A DNA stretch of 58,733 nt from Candidatus Amulumruptor caecigallinarius (GTDB taxonomy: Bacteria; Bacteroidota; Bacteroidia; Bacteroidales; Muribaculaceae). The notes under the pieces are model-generated. The model was given only the letters and a program-made list of their open reading frames with translations, did no database searches and was not told the origin of the DNA. Position 1 is the first letter of the stretch. Every line of letters begins with the position of its first letter. Where the stretch lies: assembly GCA_023665575.1 (NCBI GenBank), contig JAMPDQ010000008.1:1-58733 (forward strand). The letters run 5' to 3'. The position numbers and the translations under genes are program-made. Shown piece after piece: positions 44,871 through 53,237 of this stretch.

Positions 44871-45836
44871 TCAGGCGTCTATCACGCTGTCATCAAACGT
44901 TTCGCCGTCATAAGCAAGGCTGTCACCCTGTTCGGAGTAGCCATAATCAATAATTTCCCCATCCGGCGTGTCGGCCTCAGCATAATATTCTCCATATTCT
45001 CCGCCATTATTGTCGGATGCAAAGTCGTCATCAGCATCTCTGGCATCTACCTGCGCCATAAGGCTTTCCGGGTTTCTCTCAGAATCCGACACATATTGTT
45101 CGCCACCTCTTTCTGCATAATAATGGTCGCTCAAATCGTCATCATTATAATAATGCTCATGATGGTCCCCCAAAAAAGTATCTTTTTCACCTTCATGGTG
45201 AGTCTGATTTACAGCCAAATGTATGGGATTTCCTTCAAGCCCTGTCGGATAAACGGGATTTACCTCTCCTTCATCGTTTATTTCAACAGCAGCTATGCTT
45301 TTACCCTGCCCCATTGCGTAAGACACGTTGTCGGAATATACAATCTCATTTTCCTCATACACACCATTGCCATTCATGTCAATGGCAACAACATCTCCAC
45401 GTCCGTTCAAGTCAGTGTCAAACACTGCGAATGATTTACCATCCACTGTGCCCGAATCCACAGTTGCCACAATATCGCCATCCTCGTCAAACACCAATGT
45501 GGTTTTATCCACCGTCACATCCGCATCGCTTTGCGCAGTTTGCGGGGAGGCTTGTCCGCCGGCATTAGTTCCGGCGTTGTTGGAAACACTTCCGGAAGAT
45601 TGGGGAGTGGTATTAACCGAAACATTATCGGCCGAGGCATCAGCGGCAGCAACAAAATCCGCCTCTGTAAGTTCATCACCATTCTCATCATGCAGCATGT
45701 GAGTCGCACCATACGCGACAGTTGCACCCGCACCGAGCACAGCTGCACCGGCTATGGCCGCACGTTTGAGATTCTTGCTCTTGTTGACTGCAGCGTCTTC
45801 CATTGCGTCAAGCTGATAGTCGTTTACTTCTGCCAT
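44871..45836 (-). CDS. Membrane protein with EF-hand-like loops
   Basis: This is a 321-residue very acidic protein with one small-residue-rich transmembrane helix (25-44). Residues 65-105 are a Ser/Asn/Ala/Gln linker. Two calcium-type loops follow: DTDLNGRGD (140-148) and DMNGNGVYEENE (153-164), the second fitting the EF-hand spacing D-x-N-x-N-G-x-x-E-x-x-E. The last 100 residues are rich in Asp, Glu, Tyr and His. I recognise no family. It sits within the FHA gene run and could be a Ca2+-sensitive or scaffold component. The overall composition resembles disordered exported proteins. Confidence 0.75.
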   Translation of the reverse strand: MAEVNDYQLDAMEDAAVNKSKNLKRAAIAGAAVLGAGATVAYGATHMLHDENGDELTEADFVAAADASADNVSVNTTPQSSGSVSNNAGTNAGGQASPQTAQSDADVTVDKTTLVFDEDGDIVATVDSGTVDGKSFAVFDTDLNGRGDVVAIDMNGNGVYEENEIVYSDNVSYAMGQGKSIAAVEINDEGEVNPVYPTGLEGNPIHLAVNQTHHEGEKDTFLGDHHEHYYNDDDLSDHYYAERGGEQYVSDSERNPESLMAQVDARDADDDFASDNNGGEYGEYYAEADTPDGEIIDYGYSEQGDSLAYDGETFDDSVIDA

Positions 45837-45897
45837 ATTTTCAGATTTTTACACCGGTTTATAAAATTAATCCGGAATTGTTATTATAAGTGTCTGT

Positions 45898-46503
45898 TTA
45901 TCTTCTGTATTTGCGATAAGCCTCTTCAAGTTCAGCCTTCTTCAACGCCTCCCTTGCTTCCCGCTCCTCTTTAATCCGCATGTCCTCAATGCTTGCGGAA
46001 TTTTTCTTTTTCTTATTTACAGTGTGTCTTCCTTTCCCCGCTCTTGCATTAGCTCCGTTGCCACGTATTTTGCCATCAAGAGATGTGGAATCTTTTTTAG
46101 CCGTCGTATCCATCTTCATCACGCAATTCTGCTCAACCTTTTTGACAGAGGGAGAATGCGAATTCCTCATATACAGAATCACACCCGCAATCAGACCCAC
46201 TGCAATCAACAGTGCGGCTGAAAGGAGAAAAATCCTTGTCTTTTTATATGGATCCTTAACCTTGCTCCAATCAAGATCCTCAATATGTGCGAAATTCACA
46301 TTATCACCGCGCTTCACGGGCACACCCTGCGGCTTATGCACCTTTTTGCCGTTCACATATGTGCCATTTTCGCCTACATCGTAAATTTCCATTTTGCCCG
46401 TGAAGCCAACTTTGATTACGGCCTGCTTAAGGCTCACCGTCTCGTTGCCTTCACTTAACCTCACATCGCATCCTTTGCCCCTGCCTATTGTGATTAGTTT
46501 CAT
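45898..46503 (-). CDS. Membrane FHA-like protein with degenerate binding site
   Basis: This is a 201-residue protein that starts directly with an FHA-like domain (2-85): IGRGKGCDV (6-14) is intact. The usual SRxH position reads SLKQA (24-28) and SxNGT reads GENGT (44-48), so the phosphothreonine contact is altered. A transmembrane helix (90-112) follows, then a Lys/Arg/Glu-rich tail with a likely coiled coil. It may act as a scaffold and not as a phospho-binder. It lies between an FHA gene upstream and the EF-hand-like gene downstream on the same strand. Confidence 0.82.
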   Translation of the reverse strand: MKLITIGRGKGCDVRLSEGNETVSLKQAVIKVGFTGKMEIYDVGENGTYVNGKKVHKPQGVPVKRGDNVNFAHIEDLDWSKVKDPYKKTRIFLLSAALLIAVGLIAGVILYMRNSHSPSVKKVEQNCVMKMDTTAKKDSTSLDGKIRGNGANARAGKGRHTVNKKKKNSASIEDMRIKEEREAREALKKAELEEAYRKYRR

Positions 46504-46530
46504 AGCTGATTAATTTTCAAGCATAGCATT

Positions 46531-47226
46531 TTATTTATCAAGGGTCTTGTTTCTGAAATCATTCGCCTTATTGCGATATGTCCTGCCATAGAAAGTTGTT
46601 TCATATTCTTCGCCGACATTGGTCTGACTCTCCGGAATCCGCACATTTTCCACTGTTATTTCCGACTTGTCGTTCTCAAGCCGTATGATATCCGGTTCGG
46701 AATCACGCGAATCCTCAGGAACAGATACAAAATTTCTTGCCGTACACATTCCATAATCAACAAAATTCAACGGAATGAAAAGCAGTCTGTATGCATTGCC
46801 AATCCTGATTATGTCATAAGCCTTTATGGAAGTTTTTTCAGTGACCTCCTCTTCATTGACGTATGTGCCATTGTTCGATTCATTGTCAGAGATACTCATG
46901 ACAATTTGAAAATCGCCACTGCCAATCCGAATGTGTCTGAGCAGGAGCACCGCATGCTGTGGGTTGACAGACATCTCTCTCAGCACCACATCTGACTTAC
47001 AATCACTCCCAATCACATTGCGCCCCAAATACAGGGGAAAAATTTCTCCACTCTGATTACGCGACACAGTAATCAGCACGCCGGCAAGCCGGTGCATGTC
47101 ATCTTGCTCCTGCAGACTTGCGAGGGCATCCAAGCCGTCATTTCCGACAATTCCGCAATGAGCACCCGCAATATGTATTACTGTCTTGCTCAATTTCCCT
47201 TGTTTTATATCCTTTTCAGAAGCCAA
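46531..47226 (-). CDS. FHA domain protein
   Basis: This is a 231-residue soluble protein. Its FHA domain spans about residues 45-155 with LGRN (67-70), NPQHA (88-92) where the usual SRxH is expected, and SNNGT (117-121). The His and the NGT loop are kept. N- and C-terminal extensions of 45 and 75 residues are charged and match nothing I know. It follows the zinc-ribbon FHA membrane protein gene after 114 bases. Confidence 0.85.
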   Translation of the reverse strand: MASEKDIKQGKLSKTVIHIAGAHCGIVGNDGLDALASLQEQDDMHRLAGVLITVSRNQSGEIFPLYLGRNVIGSDCKSDVVLREMSVNPQHAVLLLRHIRIGSGDFQIVMSISDNESNNGTYVNEEEVTEKTSIKAYDIIRIGNAYRLLFIPLNFVDYGMCTARNFVSVPEDSRDSEPDIIRLENDKSEITVENVRIPESQTNVGEEYETTFYGRTYRNKANDFRNKTLDK

Positions 47227-47340
47227 TATTCTTTCTCAATTCAGTCTTTGCAACCATTGGATTGCTGCCTCTTTGAGCTACAAAATCGCCTCAAAAATCA
47301 CTTGCAAATGCTGATAAAAAATTTGTTTGGACAACTTCAT

Positions 47341-48120
47341 TTATTGCCTTTCGTAAAATTCAGTCTTGCATCTCGGGCACATCCTCTCGGCAAGTATATT
47401 CTCATATATCTTTCCTCTGAATGAAACCTTGCATTCCGGACAGACATATTTTATGGAATAATCCTTATCGTTGGCAGTGCGGCGTTCTATGATTTTCTTA
47501 TTATACCTGTTTATTATCAGCAGAAGTATGGCCATCAGAATTATGCCACCCACAATTCCCGCAACCTTTGCCAAAGTTTCCGTCTCTTCACTCCCGCTTA
47601 GCACCTTCGGCAGGAAAGTCGGTGCGGAGCCGGCAAGCAAAGTCACAATAATGGAGCAGCTTCTGAGGCCATTAATCATTCCGCTTTTCGATTCGAGATT
47701 CATTCTTTGCTTATTATACTCTTCAGATATTCTGCGAAGATGCGATATGTCAACTCTCTTTATTTTCTTGGTTGGAGCCGGATCTCGGCGCAAAGAGGGA
47801 GCCTGAGCGGGCGCATGGTTGTTCACCTGAGGGGCTATCCGTGTTTTTGGAGACTCGGGTAAAAGTCTGCGCACATGAAATCTGGTGTCGGGACCGAGCT
47901 GTATCATTGTGTCGAGCGTAACCGAATATGTTTGATTCGGATATAACCTCACGAATTCCCGGCCGTTATATATGTATGTGCCGTTGGTGGATTTATTGTC
48001 TACTATTTCCATTTTGCCCGATTCATCCACAAACAAATATGCATGCAGTCTGCTTACATTGGGATCTGCTATGGTGAATGGCTGATTTCCGTTCTTTCCG
48101 ATTATTATCTGTTGTTTCAT
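47341..48120 (-). CDS. Membrane FHA protein with C-terminal zinc ribbon
   Basis: This is a 259-residue protein with an N-terminal FHA domain (3-86) with IIGK (7-9 region), SRLH (23-26) and STNGT (44-48), all binding residues present. A Pro-rich and basic linker (90-135) follows, then two hydrophobic segments (about 152-172 and 184-204), and last a zinc ribbon CPEC (227-230) with CPRC (248-251). It is the first gene of the island on the minus strand, facing htpG across a 468-base AT-rich spacer that should hold the promoter. Confidence 0.85.
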   Translation of the reverse strand: MKQQIIIGKNGNQPFTIADPNVSRLHAYLFVDESGKMEIVDNKSTNGTYIYNGREFVRLYPNQTYSVTLDTMIQLGPDTRFHVRRLLPESPKTRIAPQVNNHAPAQAPSLRRDPAPTKKIKRVDISHLRRISEEYNKQRMNLESKSGMINGLRSCSIIVTLLAGSAPTFLPKVLSGSEETETLAKVAGIVGGIILMAILLLIINRYNKKIIERRTANDKDYSIKYVCPECKVSFRGKIYENILAERMCPRCKTEFYERQ

Positions 48121-48588
48121 GTTCCAAATGTGTTCTGTAAGGGGATTTATTCTACCTATTGTTTAGGCATGTTATCAACACAGCTAATGCAATATCCGAG
48201 TATACTATTCCCTCATTAGGATTGCATTTCATTTATGAGTGCTATTCGAAGAGATAACTTTCTATTAATATTACGTATGTCTTTCAAAAAATTTACTTTT
48301 GGAGAAACACAACATTCTAAATCCCTTGATTCCAATCAGACACAAATTTAACTCTAAATTTGCATTTTACCCCCCCAATTGTTAATATTTGTTAATATTA
48401 TTTAATTAAACTTTAATATCATTTTGCAGCTATCGTTAACTTTTTTTATTTGCGCATGGCGGGGAGTCGGGGCAAGCTCTGTGAAAATTTTAGGCACGAT
48501 ATTTGTTAATAAGAAAGATGAGTTGGAAACTCGAAGTTCGGCAAGTGGGAACACATCGAACTTTATTGATGGAAATTATTAATTGTAA
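48121..48588. other. Divergent spacer between the signalling island and htpG
   Basis: This is an AT-rich spacer of 468 bases with no open frame of note. It contains the direct repeat TGTTAATATT-TGTTAATATT around 48380-48402, and boxes resembling TAnnTTTG on both strands (TAAATTTG at 48355-48362 plus, 48350-48343 minus). Neither has a TTTG at the right upstream distance, so promoters for htpG and the island cannot be fixed. Confidence 0.5.
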
Positions 48589-50646
48589 ATGGATATGATA
48601 ACAGGTAAAATTGGGGTTACTACTGAAAATATTTTCCCCGTAATCAAAAAATTTCTTTATAGTGACCATGAAATCTTTTTGCGCGAGCTTGTATCAAATG
48701 CTATCGATGCAACACAAAAGCTGAAGACACTCGCATCTTTTGGTGAGTTCAAGGGCGAACTCGGAGAAATGAACGTAAAAGTGACTGTCGACAAGGATGC
48801 GGGCACACTCACTGTGTCTGACCGTGGCATAGGCATGGATGGAGAGGATATCAACAAATATATAAATCAGATTGCCTTCTCCGGTGCCGAAGAATTTCTT
48901 GAGAAATATAAGGATAATGCAAATTCAATTATCGGCCATTTCGGGCTCGGATTCTACTCGGCTTTCATGGTGTCGAAAAAGGTGGTGATACGCTCCTTGT
49001 CGTATAAGGAGAATTCTAAGGCTGTGGAATGGAGCTGCGATGGTTCGCCTGAATTTGAGATGAAAGAAATCGAAAAGAATAATCGCGGCACAGATATCAT
49101 CCTTTATATTGATGATGACAATAAAGAATTCCTGGAGCAGGTTCGCATTGATGCATTGCTTAAGAAATATTGCAGGTTTCTCCCCGTGCCCGTTGTGAGC
49201 GGAAAAGAGCAGGAATGGAAAGATGGCAAATATGTCGACACTGACAAAGACAAGGTGGTGAACGCCACTGAGCCGCTATGGACAAAAAAACCCTCCGAGC
49301 TCACCGACAAGGATTATCTTGAATTTTATCATGAGCTTCATCCGGCAGAGGAAGACCCGATGTTCTGGATTCACCTTAATGTGGATTATCCTTTCAATCT
49401 CACCGGCATACTGTATTTCCCAAAAATAAAGAATAATATTGACATTCGCCGGAATCGCATTCAGCTATATTGCAACCAGGTATATGTCACCGACCAGGTG
49501 GAGGGAGTTGTGCCCGAATTCATGATGCTGATGCAGGGTGTGATTGATTCACCGGATATTCCATTGAATGTTAGCCGTTCGTATCTCCAGGCCGACCAAC
49601 AGGTAAGGAAAATCTCCGGCTATATCTCAAAAAAGGTGGCCGAAAAGCTTGACCGCATGTTCCGCGACGACCGAAAGGCTTACGAGGGGAAATGGAATGA
49701 TATTGAGGTGTTCATTAAATATGGCATGCTCACCGATGAGAAATTCTTTGAATCATCAAAGAAATTCTTCCTGTTCCGCGATGTTAACTCCAATTATTAC
49801 ACTCTCGATGAATATCAAAAATTGGTGGAGTCATCGCAAACCGACAAAGAAAACATGCTGGTGTATCTCTACGCCACCGACCGCACAACACAATATTCCT
49901 ACATTAAGGCAGCAGAAGAGAAAGGCTATAATGTGTTGCTGATGGATGGACAGCTCGACCAGCATCTCATCCACATGCTTGAGAGCAAACTTGAAAAAAC
50001 ACGTTTCATACGCGTTGACTCCGACACTCCCGAGCGACTCATCAATAAGAAAGATGAATCCGGCTCGAACCTCACTCCGGTAGAGGCCGACATATTGACA
50101 TCTCTGTTCAAGTCGAGAATTCCGGAGATTAAAGACACCAATTTCATTGTGGAATATGCGGCGATGGGAGAAAAGGCTCTTCCGGCCACTGTGACTCAGA
50201 ATGAAATGATGCGACGCATGAAGGATATGGCAGCTATGCAGCCCGGGATGAATTTCTACGGCAATATGCCCGACATGTTTGCTCTGGTGGTGAACACCGA
50301 CCGGGATTCCGTGAAGCGGGAAATCTCGGAAGCCGTGTCATCAATCGGAGATTCTGTAAACTCGCTGCGCAACTCAATTGATTCCGTCAACAAGGATATC
50401 GAGTCGCTTCGCAAGCAGCTGGGCGAGAAAAATGAATCAGACTGGAAAGAAAATCTCAACAAGGAGATATCCACCAAAGAGAAAGAGGTGAGTGAGCTTC
50501 GCGAAAAAGAGGAAAAGATTATTTTCGAATATTCGGAAAACAGGCCTGTGGTCCGTCAGATAATAGACCTGGCATTGCTCAGAAGCAATCTGCTTCACGG
50601 CGAAGACCTCTCAGCCTTTATCGCACGCTCAGCGGAACTTTTGTAA
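48589..50646 (+). CDS. htpG: Molecular chaperone HtpG (Hsp90)
   Basis: This cytosolic ATP-dependent chaperone has 685 residues. The N-terminal ATPase domain shows ELVSNAIDA near residue 32, DRGIGM near 80 and the Gly-rich GHFGLGFYSAFMV near 116. The middle domain has RRNRIQLYCNQVYVTD near 285 and PLNVSRSYLQ near 323. The C-terminal region from about 590 is a long charged coiled coil, as in Bacteroidetes Hsp90. It has a strong terminator and is probably monocistronic. Confidence 0.95.
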   Translation: MDMITGKIGVTTENIFPVIKKFLYSDHEIFLRELVSNAIDATQKLKTLASFGEFKGELGEMNVKVTVDKDAGTLTVSDRGIGMDGEDINKYINQIAFSGAEEFLEKYKDNANSIIGHFGLGFYSAFMVSKKVVIRSLSYKENSKAVEWSCDGSPEFEMKEIEKNNRGTDIILYIDDDNKEFLEQVRIDALLKKYCRFLPVPVVSGKEQEWKDGKYVDTDKDKVVNATEPLWTKKPSELTDKDYLEFYHELHPAEEDPMFWIHLNVDYPFNLTGILYFPKIKNNIDIRRNRIQLYCNQVYVTDQVEGVVPEFMMLMQGVIDSPDIPLNVSRSYLQADQQVRKISGYISKKVAEKLDRMFRDDRKAYEGKWNDIEVFIKYGMLTDEKFFESSKKFFLFRDVNSNYYTLDEYQKLVESSQTDKENMLVYLYATDRTTQYSYIKAAEEKGYNVLLMDGQLDQHLIHMLESKLEKTRFIRVDSDTPERLINKKDESGSNLTPVEADILTSLFKSRIPEIKDTNFIVEYAAMGEKALPATVTQNEMMRRMKDMAAMQPGMNFYGNMPDMFALVVNTDRDSVKREISEAVSSIGDSVNSLRNSIDSVNKDIESLRKQLGEKNESDWKENLNKEISTKEKEVSELREKEEKIIFEYSENRPVVRQIIDLALLRSNLLHGEDLSAFIARSAELL

Positions 50647-50660
50647 TTCGAAACTCCCCT

Positions 50661-50705
50661 AATAAAATCCCGGATTGCACGGAATGTGCAATCCGGGATT
50701 TTATT
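50661..50705. terminator. Bidirectional terminator of htpG
   Basis: AATAAAATCCCGGATTGCAC and its complement form a perfect 20-bp stem with a 5-base loop. T-tracts occur in both directions, so it can also end the convergent DUF5606 transcript. Confidence 0.9.
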
Positions 50706-50708
50706 ATT

Positions 50709-50755
50709 AAGGATCCATTCCCCTACTTTAACAATTTTTGGGGAATGGAGGCTTA
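50709..50755. mobile_element. MITE-like element 5 (short, about 47 bp)
   Basis: AAGGATCCATTCCCC on the left and GGGGAATGGAGGCTTAG on the right are inverted copies of the CCATTCCCC-type repeat end, with only ACTTTAAC-like sequence between. It lies between the htpG terminator and the DUF5606 stop codon. Confidence 0.65.
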
Positions 50756-50765
50756 GGAATGTAGA

Positions 50766-51230
50766 CTATGCTTCTGATTCCCCTTCTGAAGTTTTTTCAC
50801 CATCTGACTCTCCCTCTTTTTCGACATCAGCTTGAGGCTTGTCGGCAAATTCCTTCATGCCGGCTTCAACGAGAAGATTATACCATGAGAAGAGTTTCTT
50901 GATATCGCTGTCGTGAACACGCTCACGGTCGAAATCCTCCACAATTTCTCCGAATTTTTGCTTCAATTCCCCTTTATTTGAGGCGAGCGCCTTGACATCG
51001 AGTTTTGCGCCATTGGCATTGGCATATACCTTGTCAAGAATCACGCCCAGGGGAGTGTCGCCACTCTCTGTATACATCATTATGTCGCCGAGCGACATCA
51101 CACGGTCGCGTGCACTTGCCGGGAAACGTTTCCCTGTAGTCACATCCTCAACAATAAGAGATTGCTTGGTGTTTGAGATAATTTTGAAAAGACCCGGTTT
51201 GCCGGATATTGCTATGATTTCCTTTAACAT
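50766..51230 (-). CDS. DUF5606 domain protein
   Basis: This is a 154-residue protein of the DUF5606 family, common in Bacteroidetes with unknown function. The N-terminal part LKEIIAISGKPGLFKII and the MSLGDIMMYT stretch near 45 form a small beta-barrel-like domain. The region 70-130 is helical, and the last 25 residues are acidic and probably disordered. It follows coaE on the same strand after 28 bases made of an 8-bp tandem repeat, so it is likely the last gene of the nusB-coaE operon. Confidence 0.88.
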   Translation of the reverse strand: MLKEIIAISGKPGLFKIISNTKQSLIVEDVTTGKRFPASARDRVMSLGDIMMYTESGDTPLGVILDKVYANANGAKLDVKALASNKGELKQKFGEIVEDFDRERVHDSDIKKLFSWYNLLVEAGMKEFADKPQADVEKEGESDGEKTSEGESEA

Positions 51231-51278
51231 GAGTTTATGAGTTTATGAGTTGATGAGGTTATGAGTTGATGGGGTTAT
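51231..51278 (+). repeat. Octamer tandem repeat at the coaE-DUF5606 junction
   Basis: Six 8-bp units are present: GAGTTTAT twice, GAGTTGAT, GAGGTTAT, GAGTTGAT and GGGGTTAT. The tract spans the last codons and stop of coaE and reaches the DUF5606 start. Since 8 is not a multiple of 3, unit gain or loss would change the CoaE end and the spacing. Confidence 0.9.
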
Positions 51279-51912
51279 GAGTGTGGGACATTATTGCAGC
51301 GAGGCCGCTGTATATTTGAGGCAGCAGCGCTGAAATGCCGTCATTATTGAATTTGGTGATATCGGGGCAGTCGAACATTTCATATTCCATGCTCTGCGCC
51401 CTTATTCTGCCGAGCACAGATTCTTCCGAGACGTGGTCGCGTTTCACCACCCGCTTAATTCTCACATCATCCGGAGCATTTACAAGCCATATGCCGTCGC
51501 AAAAGCGGTCAAAACAAGAAGTGCGAAGAATTGCACATTCGAAGAAGAGCACTTTATTGCCGGAATTTCGTTCAGCCCATCTGCGGAGATCGGCCTCCAC
51601 AAGAGCATGCACGCGCTGATTCAGCCAAAGGCGCTTTTCGTCATCGCCAAACACATGGCGAGCCACTTCTGCACGGCAGATAATTCCGGCTTCGCTCACA
51701 CATTCCCGGCCGAATTTATCCACAAGTTCACACTTCAATACATCGGAATTGTCCATTATTTTACGTGCGGCATAATCGCAGTCGTAAACATCATGATTCA
51801 ACAGGCGCAACACACGCGACACCACACTTTTCCCGGATCCTATCCCGCCGGTTATTGCCACCACAGGAGCTGTGGCCGACAAACATCCTCTCAGCCCGTC
51901 GCTTCCTTTCAT
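51259..51912 (-). CDS. coaE: Dephospho-CoA kinase
   Basis: This enzyme performs the last step of CoA synthesis by phosphorylating the 3'-hydroxyl of dephospho-CoA. The 217-residue protein has P-loop GGIGSGKS near residue 21, DYAARKIM near 46 and the RRVVKRDHVSEE-type lid (IKRVVKRDHVSEE near 151). The start overlaps the ybbR stop by four bases, so they are translationally coupled. The last residues (about the final six) and the stop are encoded by an octamer tandem repeat. The catalytic core is unaffected. Confidence 0.93.
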   Translation of the reverse strand: MKGSDGLRGCLSATAPVVAITGGIGSGKSVVSRVLRLLNHDVYDCDYAARKIMDNSDVLKCELVDKFGRECVSEAGIICRAEVARHVFGDDEKRLWLNQRVHALVEADLRRWAERNSGNKVLFFECAILRTSCFDRFCDGIWLVNAPDDVRIKRVVKRDHVSEESVLGRIRAQSMEYEMFDCPDITKFNNDGISALLPQIYSGLAAIMSHTHNPINS

Positions 51913-52892
51913 TGTTTCACGACTGAATATTCTACGCTGTCGGTTTTCAGCTCCACATTCACCATATATTGGGGAAATACCTTAAGCCTCACGGGCAGCC
52001 GCGATCCGGTATGGTTGTAGGTGTCGGCATAGTTTACATGCGCTATAATCACATCCGCATTGCCGAATTTGCTCATAGGCACGAAATAAGACACCGGCAC
52101 CTTGTTGGGAAAAAGCAACAGACTCTCACCGCCCGGAACACCCTCCACTTCAATAGTGGCGTAACTTTCCTTATGCACCAGCGGCTCCACAGGCACTTTC
52201 ACATCAACAGAAGAGGGGACAATTTTTACATGACTGATTGGCTTGAACTTCACTTTGAACATGGATGTCTGCGAAAGGTTGCGCTTCGTGAGAAGCTGCG
52301 TCTCAACGCGATTCACCGTGTCAGCCTCATTTCTGAAAGAATAAACCAGCACCGACTTGCTTTGAGGCACCGGCGCACCGGCTATAATATATCCGGAAGC
52401 TGCCGACACATCGGCATGCACCACAACAGGCACACGCCTTCCCGGCTCTGTGGAATAATAAAGCACCAGCGAGTCAATCGATACAGATGCAATCTGGGCG
52501 GCATCGCCGAAATCGGATTTCAGCTCCGATTGCAGGTCGGAGCGCGAAAGTTTCAGAATGCCATCACCGGCATAGTCGTCGAAATTAATATCCACCACTT
52601 GCTTTTTCACCACTCCGGAGCGCAAGATGTTTGTGCCTTTGTCGCGGAGAGTAACACTGATTTCAGATGGCGGGTCGGTGATAAAAGTGACAGAATCCGG
52701 CACATTTACAATCGACAGACGCACTTTGAATGTTTCGATTACATTATCATTAAGCGAGATAATAAACCAAAACACTGCTGCAATAAAAACAAAGACAAGA
52801 TACATCAGCGCGCTGTGAAAGCGTGGCGAAGACTTCAGCTTCGTCCAACTGCTTTTCAGATTGCCCGATTTTTTCTTGTCTGTTGTATGCAT
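51909..52892 (-). CDS. YbbR-like domain protein
   Basis: This is a 327-residue membrane-anchored protein with one N-terminal helix (about 31-52) and about three YbbR-like beta repeats facing the periplasm (for example the VPVVVHADVSAASGY segment near 150). Members are linked to cell-envelope or c-di-AMP synthesis control in other phyla; the role in Bacteroidetes is not clear. It lies in the conserved order nusB-yajC-ybbR-coaE, 15 bases after yajC and overlapping coaE. Confidence 0.88.
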   Translation of the reverse strand: MHTTDKKKSGNLKSSWTKLKSSPRFHSALMYLVFVFIAAVFWFIISLNDNVIETFKVRLSIVNVPDSVTFITDPPSEISVTLRDKGTNILRSGVVKKQVVDINFDDYAGDGILKLSRSDLQSELKSDFGDAAQIASVSIDSLVLYYSTEPGRRVPVVVHADVSAASGYIIAGAPVPQSKSVLVYSFRNEADTVNRVETQLLTKRNLSQTSMFKVKFKPISHVKIVPSSVDVKVPVEPLVHKESYATIEVEGVPGGESLLLFPNKVPVSYFVPMSKFGNADVIIAHVNYADTYNHTGSRLPVRLKVFPQYMVNVELKTDSVEYSVVKQ

Positions 52893-52907
52893 CCCGACTG
52901 TGCGGTA

Positions 52908-53225
52908 TTATTTATTTTTTACGGTTGCCTCCTGCACGGGAAACACACTTGCCTTGTCAATCTTGATTTCAGTGTTGGGTGCCACCTCCACCATAATTGT
53001 ATCTTCCTTGATTTCGCGAATACGGCCATGGATACCTCCGGCAGTCACCACGCGATCTCCCTTTTGCATGGCTTCGCGCTGCTTCTTCAATTCCTTTTGC
53101 TTCTTCGACTGCGGACGAATCATTACGAAATAAAATATCGCAATCATTGCCACAATCATAAGAATGCTGCTCAAGCCGCCTCCGGCAGGCTGACCTTGGA
53201 GCAATACAGTTGTCAGTTCGTTCAT
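52908..53225 (-). CDS. yajC: Preprotein translocase subunit YajC
   Basis: This accessory protein of the Sec translocon works with SecDF. The 105-residue protein has a single N-terminal transmembrane helix (about 17-36) followed by the family motif FVMIRPQSKKQKE and RVVTAGGIHGRI near 60. The cytoplasmic domain ends in a VQEATVKNK tail. It starts 12 bases after nusB and is cotranscribed with ybbR and coaE. Confidence 0.95.
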   Translation of the reverse strand: MNELTTVLLQGQPAGGGLSSILMIVAMIAIFYFVMIRPQSKKQKELKKQREAMQKGDRVVTAGGIHGRIREIKEDTIMVEVAPNTEIKIDKASVFPVQEATVKNK

Positions 53226-53237
53226 ACTTGTTTATTA

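Noticed and set aside
35829-48120. Type VI secretion regulatory locus (PpkA/PppA/Fha-like)
   Set aside because: Kinase, phosphatase and FHA are present, but no structural secretion gene such as tssB/C, hcp, vgrG or clpV is visible in the window.
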